In this document: positions 8,106 through 16,295 of the stretch, piece after piece
Position numbering within the stretch: the stretch's first letter is position 1
How the letters are laid out: each line of letters starts with the position of its first letter
Assembly: GCF_014651935.1 (NCBI RefSeq)
Contig: NZ_BMXV01000001.1
Location: 558,001-622,000, forward strand
Reading direction: 5' to 3'
Length of the DNA: 64,000 nucleotides
Origin: Marinobacter zhanjiangensis
Lineage (GTDB): Bacteria; Pseudomonadota; Gammaproteobacteria; Pseudomonadales; Oleiphilaceae
Position numbers and translations under genes: made by a program
The notes under the pieces: generated by a model
The model's database searches: none
The model's input: the letters and a program-made list of their open reading frames with translations, nothing else
What the model was told of the DNA's origin: nothing

Positions 8106-9071
8106 TTATTTCTCCCTCCCCAACCGTCTGATGGCAATTTCGCTCACCAGATAAGCCACCAACGCTAGTGCCAGCGGCAGAAGATAGAACACGGCCCGGT
8201 AGGCGATCAATGCTGCCAGTATGCGGGCCGGGTCCACCTTGTCTGCGAGTAATGCAAGAAAGACAGCTTCCAGCACCCCGAGAGCACCCGGCACATGGGT
8301 TATGATACCTGCAATACTGCTGATCAGAAGAACGCCCAGAAGGTAAAAAAAGCTGATCTCCGGATTCAGAAAAATGAAGATAACGGCACACATGAAAAGC
8401 CAGTGGGCGCAGGACGCCATCATCTGGAGAATCGCGATTTTTATGGAAGGCAAGGTAATGACCTGACCGCGGATATTCCAGGAGCGCCTGGCCCCAAACA
8501 GGCAGAGGCCCAGGTAGCCGAGAATAATCCCAATGAGGAGGGCTCCCACACCCGTCATGGCAAGGTTATTTTCAGGCCAGCCGAAAGGCATCGACACATT
8601 ACCTGTGACAAATACGATGCCGGCCAGAAGGCCATAGCCGAGCCAGTTTGTAGTCAGGCTCATGCCCACAATGTGAGCAATATCCCCTTTCCCGACGCCG
8701 CGCTGGCTATACAGCTTGTAGCGAAAACCCAGACTTCCGATCAATGCTCCCAGGTTGAGCGTGAAAGCACAGCAGATGAAGGCAATTTTCATGGTGCCAG
8801 GTAAGGAAATGTCGTGCTTTACATAGTAGCGCCCGAAAAGATCGTAAGACGCGTAAGCCAGGTAAGAGGCCAGAGCCAGAGCGCAACCCATCAGGATAAC
8901 GGATGGGGAGTAACCGGCAAGCGCGGTTTTTACAGCTTCCCAATCCGTTTTCTGGGCATGGTTTATAAGCAGCCAGACCACCAGGGCCAGGAAACCGGCC
9001 GTCACAAGGCGCCGGGCCCAAAGTTTCAGCACTTCAGGCCTGAACACGGCTTGTTTCAGAAACTTCTGCAT
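8106..9071 (-). CDS. ybhN: YbhN-like integral membrane protein (LPG synthase TM family)
   Basis: A 321-residue polytopic protein of the UPF0104 / lysylphosphatidylglycerol-synthase membrane-domain family. Segments include LVTAGFLALVVWLLI, MGCALALASYLAYASY, IAFICCAFTLNLGAL and LLGVLLISSIAGIITHVPG. The block HVPGALGVLEAVFL matches the conserved HxPGGLGxxE motif of the family. It lies 14 bases after clsB, itself overlapping ybhP, reproducing the ybhP-clsB-ybhN order known from Escherichia coli. The exact biochemical role is not settled. Several family members handle lipid movement or flipping, which fits the phospholipid-synthesising neighbour. Confidence 0.87.
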   Translation of the reverse strand: MQKFLKQAVFRPEVLKLWARRLVTAGFLALVVWLLINHAQKTDWEAVKTALAGYSPSVILMGCALALASYLAYASYDLFGRYYVKHDISLPGTMKIAFICCAFTLNLGALIGSLGFRYKLYSQRGVGKGDIAHIVGMSLTTNWLGYGLLAGIVFVTGNVSMPFGWPENNLAMTGVGALLIGIILGYLGLCLFGARRSWNIRGQVITLPSIKIAILQMMASCAHWLFMCAVIFIFLNPEISFFYLLGVLLISSIAGIITHVPGALGVLEAVFLALLADKVDPARILAALIAYRAVFYLLPLALALVAYLVSEIAIRRLGREK

Positions 9072-9085
9072 TCCCTCGCCGGTGC

Positions 9086-10318
9086 CTATCCATGGTTTCG
9101 CCTGCGGTCAGAACCAGGCTTCCGGGAGCGGAGGTGACCCGGGCCAGTTTCGCTCGCTCTCTCCCGCTTATGAACCCAGGCGGTCAAACCGGGAAGATGG
9201 CGCACCAAGTGATAAGAGAGAAAACTGAGGAACCCCATCAACAAGGTGCGTTGTTCAAGCCAGGAATCATTGATTTTTATAACATTACTGCGGTTTATAA
9301 GATTCTCTATTGCCTCCTGAGTCTGACGATTGAAGTCGTAATCCCGAACAAAGATATTGGCTTCAAGATTCAGGAAAAAACTCAAAGGGTCGAGATTGCT
9401 TGATCCGATCGTTGCCCATTCATTGTCAAAAGCTGCGATTTTGGCATGCAGCCGACGCTCCCAGTATTCATACACCTGGATGTCTGATTTGACGAGAAAA
9501 TCATAAATGGTGAAGGCAGCTCTTTTTGCCATTATGGAGTCCGGTTTGCCTTGAGTAAGAAGACGGACTTCAACGCCTCGGCGTGCTGCATCCCTGAGGG
9601 CTTTTAAAATTCGATAGCCTGGGAAAAAATAACAGTTCGCGATGGTGATGCGGTGCTCGGCCGCACGAATTCTTTCCAGATACTGGTCTTCAATGCTTGT
9701 CCGAAATCTGTCGTTATCCCTTGTAACGAGCTGCAGGGTGGCGTCCTGGCTTTGTATTTCGGAACCTGGATTTGCACCGTGGCGGACAAAGTCAAACTTC
9801 TTGTCAAACTGGGCCTGAATGGCTTGACGGGCGAATTGCTGGATATCCCTGACTATGGGGCCCTGTATCTCAGCAGCGTAATCCTGTTTGCACTCTGCAT
9901 CGAATTCAGACAAATGATTGGCTTCCAGGTTGATCCCTCCCACGAACGCGGTATGGCCATCCGCCACCAGAATCTTACGATGTAACCGTTTGAAAATATT
10001 CGCTCTTATCCTCAGCCATTGGGGCTGAGGATGGTAGAGACGGAAGACAATGCCCGCCGCTCTCATTTCATCAATAAAGCTTTGTGGGAGAAAGTGCGTA
10101 CCATACCCATCAGCCAGTACAGAAACCCACACCCCGCGACGGGCGGCATCTATCAATCCATGTTGAACTTTTCTACCCACGAGATCATCCCGAAGCATGA
10201 AAGTCTCGATCAGTATTTCCAGTTCAGCGGCATCAATAACTTCCAGGATCCTGGCGAAAAATTCATCGCCGTTCACCAACAAAGAGATCGAGTTTCCTCT
10301 TACCATCCCCTCGTTCAT
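9086..10318 (-). CDS. clsB: Cardiolipin synthase B
   Basis: A 410-residue phospholipase D superfamily enzyme with two HKD motifs: HRKILVADGHTAFVGGIN at about residue 113 and HAKIAAFDNEWATIGSSN at about residue 292. These carry the paired histidines that make cardiolipin-type phospholipids by transphosphatidylation at the inner membrane. The start is ATG 10318, which overlaps the ybhP stop by four bases (ATGA); ATG 10306 is a possible internal alternative. The gene sits in the ybhP-clsB-ybhN arrangement. No N-terminal membrane anchors are present, as expected for ClsB rather than ClsA. Confidence 0.92.
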   Translation of the reverse strand: MNEGMVRGNSISLLVNGDEFFARILEVIDAAELEILIETFMLRDDLVGRKVQHGLIDAARRGVWVSVLADGYGTHFLPQSFIDEMRAAGIVFRLYHPQPQWLRIRANIFKRLHRKILVADGHTAFVGGINLEANHLSEFDAECKQDYAAEIQGPIVRDIQQFARQAIQAQFDKKFDFVRHGANPGSEIQSQDATLQLVTRDNDRFRTSIEDQYLERIRAAEHRITIANCYFFPGYRILKALRDAARRGVEVRLLTQGKPDSIMAKRAAFTIYDFLVKSDIQVYEYWERRLHAKIAAFDNEWATIGSSNLDPLSFFLNLEANIFVRDYDFNRQTQEAIENLINRSNVIKINDSWLEQRTLLMGFLSFLSYHLVRHLPGLTAWVHKRERASETGPGHLRSRKPGSDRRRNHG

Positions 10319-11055
10319 AGCGTGATTTCCGCAGCAAGCGGCGCATGGTCAGACAGGTGTGCCCAGGGCCTGTTAGGTAGTTTGATCGGCTCATGCTCGC
10401 TTACGCCCCGGACGTAGATTCGATCAAGGCGAAACAAAGGGAAAATCGCCGGAAAGGTTTTAGGGGGACCGCCCCATCTGGCCTCGAAAACGTCTGTCAG
10501 ACCGCAGCTTGCCATCACCTTCCGTGCTTTTCCCTGCCAATCATTAAAATCGCCGGCGACAACAACCGGCTCGGACTCCGGTATTGAGCTCACAAGATCG
10601 CACAACTGTTCAAGCTGAGTTTGTCTATGTTTCTCCAGCAGGCCCAGGTGCACACAAAAAGCATGCAGTGGTTTGTCGCTATCATCAGGCTTGTCAATTC
10701 GGCAATGAAGCAGGCCGCGCTTCTCGGCCTTTGTGATTGACGCGTCAACATTCCTGTAGTCGATGATAAGGAACTTGGACATCAAGGCATTACCATGATG
10801 CCCCATTGGATAAACGGCGTTACGGCCATACGCATGGTGGGGCCAGATGGAATCCGCAAGAAACTCATAATGGGGGGCGTCAGGCCATCGCGCATGACGG
10901 AAAGCCTTTTTTTCATGGGCTCCCTGCACTTCCTGCATGAACACAACGTCCGCCGCAACTGCCCGCACGGCTTCCCGCAGCTCCGGCAACAGAAATTTAC
11001 GGTTAAAATGGCCAAAACCCTTGTGGGTATTGAGGGTCAGTATCCTTAAGGCCAA
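10315..11055 (-). CDS. ybhP: YbhP-like endonuclease/exonuclease/phosphatase family protein
   Basis: About 246 residues. TTG at 11055 is chosen as start because GGAGG lies four bases upstream; a longer frame begins at TTG 11097 without such a site. The motifs of the EEP fold are present: LTLNTHKGFGHFNRKF, FMQEVQGAHEKKAF, YGRNAVYPMGHHGNALMS, VVVAGDFNDW and LSDHAPLAAEI. The sequence is strongly like E. coli YbhP. It is probably a metal-dependent phosphodiesterase; the substrate is not established. It is the first gene of the operon and is translationally coupled to clsB. Confidence 0.88.
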   Translation of the reverse strand: MALRILTLNTHKGFGHFNRKFLLPELREAVRAVAADVVFMQEVQGAHEKKAFRHARWPDAPHYEFLADSIWPHHAYGRNAVYPMGHHGNALMSKFLIIDYRNVDASITKAEKRGLLHCRIDKPDDSDKPLHAFCVHLGLLEKHRQTQLEQLCDLVSSIPESEPVVVAGDFNDWQGKARKVMASCGLTDVFEARWGGPPKTFPAIFPLFRLDRIYVRGVSEHEPIKLPNRPWAHLSDHAPLAAEITL

Positions 11056-11129
11056 GTGCCCTCCGGTCTCGGTCAGGAATGAAACAATAGTGGCCAAGGG
11101 TTTTAAGCCACCGTCTTTAGAGCATTCTA

Positions 11130-11153
11130 GAGGTGGTGACTGTCCTGCGCGAC
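11130..11153. repeat. Dispersed intergenic motif, copy 3
   Basis: GAGGTGGTGACTGTCCTGCG. It pairs with a near-identical copy at 13449-13472 and shares GTGACTGTCC with the reverse complement of the 5372 copy. Confidence 0.5.
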
Positions 11154-11243
11154 CACAGATTGGTGCCAGCCATTGAAACTATCCGCGGCCGGACTAAGTT
11201 TTAGTTAACAGGACATCAAAAATCAGACCCCGGGAGGAACGAC

Positions 11244-11636
11244 ATGTTGAACGTTAATCCAGACACCGTATGCAGGCTGATCGAGCTGGCCCAGGCCTAT
11301 AACGTTCGTGAACCTGTCAGCATTCCGGAGGAAGGTAGCAACGCGGTCGATGACTGGTCCCAGCAAATGTTGGCCGATCACAGAGACAACACCAGCTATA
11401 GCGAGTTTGAAGCCATCGTCAAAGATCTGGAGCCCGATCAGCAGCATGAAGTGGTTGCCCTGCTCTGGCTGGGGCGAGGGGATTACGTACTGGATGAGTG
11501 GGACAGCATTGTGCAGCAGGCGAGGGATCAATGGTCGCCGGAAACAGCTCAATACCTGATCGATCATCCCCTGCTGGCCGACCATCTGCGTGAAGGGCTT
11601 GAGTTGCACGGTTACGACTGCAATGGCGCTGCTTGA
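11244..11636 (+). CDS. DUF3775 domain protein
   Basis: A 130-residue cytoplasmic protein with a GGGAGGAAC ribosome site before ATG 11244. It begins LNVNPDTVCRLIELAQAY and continues with YSEFEAIVKDLEPDQQHEVVALLWLGRGD, the signature of DUF3775. The C-terminal stretch WSPETAQYLIDHPLLADHLREGL is also typical. The function of this family is unknown. It is monocistronic: the next gene is on the other strand. Confidence 0.8.
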   Translation: MLNVNPDTVCRLIELAQAYNVREPVSIPEEGSNAVDDWSQQMLADHRDNTSYSEFEAIVKDLEPDQQHEVVALLWLGRGDYVLDEWDSIVQQARDQWSPETAQYLIDHPLLADHLREGLELHGYDCNGAA

Positions 11637-11758
11637 TCCTGAAGCCGGAAGGGCAACTGGCTATATGCTTCCCGGGTGGCCTTCCTCGGCGCTGGGTTAG
11701 CCAGGTCCAACCAGGCCAGCCAACCCCTGCAGCGGGCACAAATGGTGCAGACACTGCC

Positions 11759-11798
11759 GGTACTCACGGAATATTCTGCTGTTGAATACCTGAGTACC
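11759..11798. other. Two-part stem-loop between convergent genes
   Basis: The outer stem GGTACTCA / TGAGTACC (11759-11766 and 11791-11798) encloses an inner stem TATTC / GAATA with a seven-base loop. It lies between the 3' ends of the DUF3775 gene (+) and the TauD-like gene (-), so it may end or stabilise both transcripts. There is no T tract. Confidence 0.4.
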
Positions 11799-11821
11799 GT
11801 TACTGTCCGCTGGGATTACCA

Positions 11822-12898
11822 TCAGTTTTGCATGGGGATGTCATTTTTCCATCGGAATCCCACGCCACCTGCCTGCCAGACACCGTCTTTATTGAGCGGG
11901 TGCGGCCCGGATATATTGATGTGTTGCGGCAATCCGAAGTGGGGCGCCAGATTCTGCTTCGACTTGATAGTGACACGATCCATGATTCTCAAACCCTGCT
12001 TTTCGGCAGGCAGATGAGCTTCAGGCGCCGCCCTGTGGGCCAGTGCCCAGTTATCGATGTATAGCAGATCGCCGTTGTCGTAGTGATAACGTATGCCGTA
12101 TCCCTTTTCGAACGACGCATTCATCAGATCGTTATAGTCATTGAAAAGTTGCTTCATTTCATCTTCGTTCAGCAGTCGGAGCTGGTCAGTGGTTGCCGGT
12201 TGTTTCTGCAGTTGTTCGACAGGGACGCCGTGCTCCGGCAGCCTTTCGATAACAGCACCGGTCATTCCCAGATGAAGCCATACGCTTTTTCGCCCGGACA
12301 CAGCGTGCGTGTGAACCAAAGGGTGAGTCACTCCGGTAGTGGAATTGACAGAGACAAGGCGTTGCCAGAATTCCTGCTTTGCCTCGGGAAGAACATCGAA
12401 GGCTGCCCCCTGATGGGCGAAGTGTGTACCGCCCCCGTGTTCAGGCGCGCGAGCCATGTAGTAGGCGGAATGGGAGAAAGTCCCGGCTTCAAAGCTGCCG
12501 TCGTTATGCCATTGCGGGCCAACCCCCAGAATGCCATGGCGGTTGTCGTTGGAGCAGCGAAAGATGTCTCTGTTCATTCCGGGGGTTGCAGGATGAACAC
12601 CATGGGTAGAGTGGATTTCGCCAGCGCCCCACCATTTGCTCGCCTCAACCAGCTCATCCGCTGAGAGATCCGTCTGATGCTTGAACACGACGAAGCCCCG
12701 GTTCGCCATTTCCACGGCCAACGCCTCGATAACCGGCCCGGGGAGCCTGTGACGAACGTCAGCGCCATAGACTTCAACGCCCAGAGGCTCCAGTTGCTTG
12801 ACTGTCAGACCTTCCTTTTCAATCAACGAAACACGGTGACCGTCCAGATCAGGGATTGTTGGTGACTTGTTGCTGAACTTTTCTGATGTCTTTGCCAT
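11822..12898 (-). CDS. TauD/TfdA-family Fe(II)/2-oxoglutarate dioxygenase
   Basis: About 358 residues from ATG 12898. TTG 12916 is a possible earlier start; neither has a strong ribosome site. The metal motif HND (His131-x-Asp133) lies in WHNDGSF. The distal histidine is in NWALAHRAAP and the 2-oxoglutarate arginine is probably in RIMDRVT. The family couples 2-oxoglutarate decarboxylation to hydroxylation of a small substrate such as taurine, alkylsulfates or herbicides. The substrate here is not evident, and no sulfonate transport genes are nearby. It is separated by about 0.7 kb from another 2OG enzyme, an EctD-like hydroxylase on the same strand. Confidence 0.83.
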   Translation of the reverse strand: MAKTSEKFSNKSPTIPDLDGHRVSLIEKEGLTVKQLEPLGVEVYGADVRHRLPGPVIEALAVEMANRGFVVFKHQTDLSADELVEASKWWGAGEIHSTHGVHPATPGMNRDIFRCSNDNRHGILGVGPQWHNDGSFEAGTFSHSAYYMARAPEHGGGTHFAHQGAAFDVLPEAKQEFWQRLVSVNSTTGVTHPLVHTHAVSGRKSVWLHLGMTGAVIERLPEHGVPVEQLQKQPATTDQLRLLNEDEMKQLFNDYNDLMNASFEKGYGIRYHYDNGDLLYIDNWALAHRAAPEAHLPAEKQGLRIMDRVTIKSKQNLAPHFGLPQHINISGPHPLNKDGVWQAGGVGFRWKNDIPMQN

Positions 12899-13021
12899 AG
12901 TCGTGACTGGCCTCAACCGGTGAATTAAAGCCAGCCTAACTCAGAGTATTGCATTGCCAAACCCCCGGGATTCACGTACGGGGCGGCCGGATCGGTGGAG
13001 ATATCAGGGCCAGGACAGAGG

Positions 13022-13354
13022 CTAATCCACGAATGGCAAGGACCGCCGGAACTCCAGGATTCGTGCGCCAGTTGGCGCAGGAGACCCGGAGGGAGGCCGC
13101 CGAACCAGCAGCGCCTGTTTCAGGTCGAGAAACGAATCGTACATCATGGCCTGAATATCCAGCAGGGCCTTCATGGGACTGCCGGCTACCCGGCGCCGGG
13201 CGTCGATGACAAACTGAATACCCCGCAGCCGGTGTTGATTGCTCCCTGAACTGCGGCAAATACAGTCCTCGATCAATTGCGCGCGCAATACCTCAAAGCC
13301 TTCCGGGTCACGCTGGGCCAGATCCCTGAGCTCGTCGAACGTGGGCATATCCAT
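13022..13354 (-). CDS. DUF3135 domain protein
   Basis: A 110-residue protein starting MDMPTFDELRDLAQRDP with a RLRGIQFVIDARRRVAGSP core and MYDSFLDLKQAL near the end. This matches DUF3135, small helical proteins of unknown function found in marine gammaproteobacteria. AGGAGG-like AAGGAGGAAAG lies just upstream of the ATG at 13354. It sits between the TauD-like and EctD-like genes, all on the minus strand, but the gaps of more than 100 bases argue against a single operon. Confidence 0.75.
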   Translation of the reverse strand: MDMPTFDELRDLAQRDPEGFEVLRAQLIEDCICRSSGSNQHRLRGIQFVIDARRRVAGSPMKALLDIQAMMYDSFLDLKQALLVRRPPSGSPAPTGARILEFRRSLPFVD

Positions 13355-13448
13355 AACTTTCCTCCTTCCCTGGATTCAAGTAATAGACCGGAAAACACCA
13401 GCAGTACAGGGCATGTGTCTCGATATGTGTGTATCAAGGCAACAAATG

Positions 13449-13472
13449 AGGTGGTAACTGTCCTGTGCGGCT
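13449..13472. repeat. Dispersed intergenic motif, copy 4
   Basis: GAGGTGGTAACTGTCCTGTG, matching 11130-11153 with two changes. CTGCACGACTATCG follows and a second GACAGGGACA lies about 35 bases on, so the region may hold two degenerate copies. The whole spacer 13355-13583 has no supported gene. Confidence 0.5.
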
Positions 13473-13583
13473 ATCGTCCTGCACGACTATCGAGAAGGAC
13501 AACAGGGACATACACGCGCACTATGACAGCCTCCCAGGAGCAGTGAGAAACACTGCTCCGCTCCTTTCAGGGACGTTCCGCGA

Positions 13584-14495
13584 TCAGGGACGAACCGCCG
13601 TAAGCGGTCGGGTATTTTCCCGCGCACCCAGGAATCCCGGACGCGGGGCCTTTCCCGAGAATGGCTGCTGAAGGCGGTTATCGACACTGTTGTAGACAAA
13701 GAACAGGTTCGACCGCGGCCATGGCGACATATTGGCATTGGACGCATGCAGGGTGTTGCACTCGAACAGCAGCAATGACCCGGCTGGCCCGAGAGGTTGT
13801 TCGATGCCCCCGGCGTTTGCCAGGTCGGCGAGGGCCTCACGGGGAGGAACGCCAACGGTCTGTGTCTTGAGGGACTCGGTCCAATTGTTGTCCGGGGTTT
13901 CGCCCGGGCATGGCACGAAGGATTGGTGTGAACCCGGAATCAACATAAGAGGCCCGTTGAAAGCGTTGTTGTCGGTCAGCATGATGGAGGCACTGACTGC
14001 CCTCATGGCCGGCATGCCGTCCTCACTGTGCCAGGTCTCGAAATCTGAATGCCATTCAAAGCCATTGCCGCAGAAGCCGGACTTGTCGTTGATACGGGAC
14101 TGATGGATATACACTTCACTGCCAAGCAGTTGCTGCACCATGGACAGCAGGTGGGGATGGCGGGTCATTCGATCGAAAGCGCTGGAAATGTTATGCATAT
14201 CAAAGACTGAACGGACCTTTTGCTGGTTCGGGTCCATGATCACCTGGTCCTTTTCACACATAACCGGATCCTTTTCGATCTGGTCCAGTTCATCAAAGAA
14301 AGGCGCAACTTCCTCCGGTGAAAAGTAGCCTTCCATAGACAGGAAACCGTCCCTTTCGTATTTTTCCAGCTCGTATTCGCTCAGCGGTCCTTCAGCACGT
14401 TGTACCGGGCTTGCATGGATGACCGGCTCATTCCGGGGAAAACGTCCTTCGGTATAGCGTTCACGGGTCGGATAGAACTCCGTTGTCTGTAGCAT
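13584..14495 (-). CDS. EctD-like dioxygenase, divergent paralogue
   Basis: A 303-residue phytanoyl-CoA-dioxygenase-type enzyme strongly like ectoine hydroxylase, which turns ectoine into 5-hydroxyectoine using Fe(II), O2 and 2-oxoglutarate. The signature WHSDFETWHSEDGMPAMR holds His149 and Asp151; His250 is in NTLHASN and Arg261 in PRSNLFF, so the metal and cosubstrate residues are intact. It departs from the canonical motif next to the active site: RINDKSGF where the second copy (48.7 kb) has RINFKPGF. It may therefore use another substrate or be a second EctD. Start ATG 14495 with AAGGAGGATTGA upstream. It faces a Crp/Fnr regulator. Confidence 0.82.
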   Translation of the reverse strand: MLQTTEFYPTRERYTEGRFPRNEPVIHASPVQRAEGPLSEYELEKYERDGFLSMEGYFSPEEVAPFFDELDQIEKDPVMCEKDQVIMDPNQQKVRSVFDMHNISSAFDRMTRHPHLLSMVQQLLGSEVYIHQSRINDKSGFCGNGFEWHSDFETWHSEDGMPAMRAVSASIMLTDNNAFNGPLMLIPGSHQSFVPCPGETPDNNWTESLKTQTVGVPPREALADLANAGGIEQPLGPAGSLLLFECNTLHASNANMSPWPRSNLFFVYNSVDNRLQQPFSGKAPRPGFLGARENTRPLTAVRP

Positions 14496-14568
14496 TGCTG
14501 CTCAATCCTCCTTAAGGTCGTTATGTTCAATGTTTAAATAACGCTACCATGAGGATTTTCGGCAAGAG

Positions 14569-14582
14569 ATAACCCAGGTTAT
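14569..14582. promoter_or_regulatory. Candidate operator palindrome
   Basis: ATAACC-CA-GGTTAT, a perfect six-base inverted repeat in the 161-base divergent spacer between the EctD-like gene and the Crp/Fnr gene, 75 bases before the regulator start. It does not match the standard FNR (TTGAT-N4-ATCAA) or CRP sites. Confidence 0.4.
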
Positions 14583-14656
14583 GGGGGCCGAGTACGGAAG
14601 TATTCACACTGCCCGGCGAACGGGGCGTTCAAGCTGTGTTCAATCAAGGAAAAAAT

Positions 14657-15397
14657 ATGAGCGACAATTCCGACGGTAGTTGTATCGTCAAGCACTTCGA
14701 GTCCTATGCGGCCCTCGACGAGAAAGACCAGCAGCTTTTACTTTCGCTGGAAGAGGGACCGCGCGAGTGGCCCAAAAACACTCCTCTCTGGCAACAGGGT
14801 GATCCATCCGACAGCTTCTACACCCTCAGCAAGGGTTGGGCCTGCTCCTTCCGTGACCTGGAAGACGGCACACGCCAGGTGCTGGATATCTATGTGCCCG
14901 GAGATATCGTGGGGCTGCGGGAATTCTCCTTCCGCAAGCGCATCACCAGCGTCGTCATGCTCAGCGATGCCGAACTGTGCGCCTTCCCGAGGACGCATCT
15001 TGACCATATTTTTTCCAGTTCGTTGGTGCTTTGCAGCGTCATGTTCATGATCACCTCAAGGGACCAGGCCATTTTGCTGGAGAGGTTGGTCAATCTCGGT
15101 CGCCGCTCCGCCCGGCAGAAACTGGCCCACTTTCTGGCTGAAATTTCATACCGCCTGCAGCGCACCAATACCTTTGTGGAGAATCACCTGTCGCTGCCCC
15201 TGACTCAAAGTGTGCTGGCGGATGCACTCGGGCTCAGTGCTGTACATGTGAGCCGGACATTCAAGGAATTCCGGGAGGAGGGGCTACTGAAGACCGCTAA
15301 CGCACATCTGGAGCTCATGGACATCAAGGGCCTTGAAGCAGTAGCGGGGTTCGATGAGTTCTATCTGGAATCGCTGGTTAGCGAGTCCCATTTATAA
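14657..15397 (+). CDS. Crp/Fnr-family transcription regulator
   Basis: A 246-residue protein from ATG 14657, six bases after AAGGA. The N-terminal cyclic-nucleotide-binding-like barrel includes PLWQQGDPSDSFYTLSKG and VPGDIVGLREF. A C-terminal winged helix contains LTQSVLADALGLSAVHVSRTFKEFREEG. The N-terminal cysteine cluster of FNR is absent, so an oxygen-sensing Fe-S centre is not expected; the ligand is unknown. It is transcribed away from the divergent EctD-like gene and toward the HdeD gene 52 bases downstream, and could regulate either. Confidence 0.87.
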   Translation: MSDNSDGSCIVKHFESYAALDEKDQQLLLSLEEGPREWPKNTPLWQQGDPSDSFYTLSKGWACSFRDLEDGTRQVLDIYVPGDIVGLREFSFRKRITSVVMLSDAELCAFPRTHLDHIFSSSLVLCSVMFMITSRDQAILLERLVNLGRRSARQKLAHFLAEISYRLQRTNTFVENHLSLPLTQSVLADALGLSAVHVSRTFKEFREEGLLKTANAHLELMDIKGLEAVAGFDEFYLESLVSESHL

Positions 15398-15449
15398 GCT
15401 GACGACCAGGCCGTTTGGTCGTCATTCTCTTACCCAAAAGGAGTCTCTC

Positions 15450-16016
15450 ATGGAAACCAGGCATTATGAGGTGAGCGTGGAGAGCAACCTGCTCAATGAT
15501 ATCAGGCACCACACCCGTTGGTTCACAGGGCTGGGCATCGTCTTTCTGGTCCTCGGCATTGCCGCTATCGCCTTTCCCTTTATTGCCGCCCTGTCCCTGG
15601 AAATCGCCATAGGCATCCTGTTTGTCGTGGCGGGCGTTGCACAGGCGGTGCATTCCTTTTCCGTTCCGCGTTGGGCAGGCTTCTTTCCCAGCCTGGGGCT
15701 TTCGGCACTGGCACTGATTGTCGGTTTGCTGATGTTGTTCTACCCCTTGGCGGGCGTTATAACCCTGACCACACTGGTCGCTGCATTCTTTGTGGTTACC
15801 GGCACCTTCAAAACGGCCTTTGCGCTTCAGTTGAAGCCCGCCATTGGCTGGGGCCTGCTACTGATCGGGGGTTTGTTATCTCTTGCCCTTGGGCTGTTGA
15901 TTCTCTTCTGGCTCAGTGAAGCCTATACCTGGGTTCTAGGCCTGCTGGTGGGTGTCGATTTTATTTTCACCGGTATCTGGATGATAGCGCTGGCCAGCAG
16001 TGCCAAACGCCTGTAA
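15450..16016 (+). CDS. HdeD-family (DUF308) membrane protein
   Basis: A 188-residue protein with AAAGGAG seven bases before ATG 15450. It has six membrane segments in three repeated pairs, each of the form LGIAAIAFPF / IGILFVVAGVAQA, the DUF308 repeat of HdeD. Examples are LGLSALALIVGLLMLFYPL and LLLIGGLLSLALGLLILFW. HdeD is linked to acid resistance in E. coli, but in other bacteria its role is not defined. It follows the Crp/Fnr gene closely and is likely co-transcribed with it. Confidence 0.85.
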   Translation: METRHYEVSVESNLLNDIRHHTRWFTGLGIVFLVLGIAAIAFPFIAALSLEIAIGILFVVAGVAQAVHSFSVPRWAGFFPSLGLSALALIVGLLMLFYPLAGVITLTTLVAAFFVVTGTFKTAFALQLKPAIGWGLLLIGGLLSLALGLLILFWLSEAYTWVLGLLVGVDFIFTGIWMIALASSAKRL

Positions 16017-16295
16017 CACGTGTTCGGCAGCCCGGAAAACTACCTGCTTTTCGGCTGCGTCTTTCGTCTGGAATTCGCCGTGCGCTCGGCCGGTCCCGTG
16101 ATAGCCGCCAACACCTCTCCTTTTTTCGGGAAGAGCACCCGCCCTTCGCCGGTGGTTTGTAAGCTCCAGGCAAGGTAGCGAAGACGGGTGCCCAAGGCTA
16201 TATTGAACAGGATCAGTGTATGGATTGGCGGCCGCATTTCGATGCTGCATTGTCGAGACCGACTTTTCGTACCTGCTTCATGGATGGAGGTGGTG

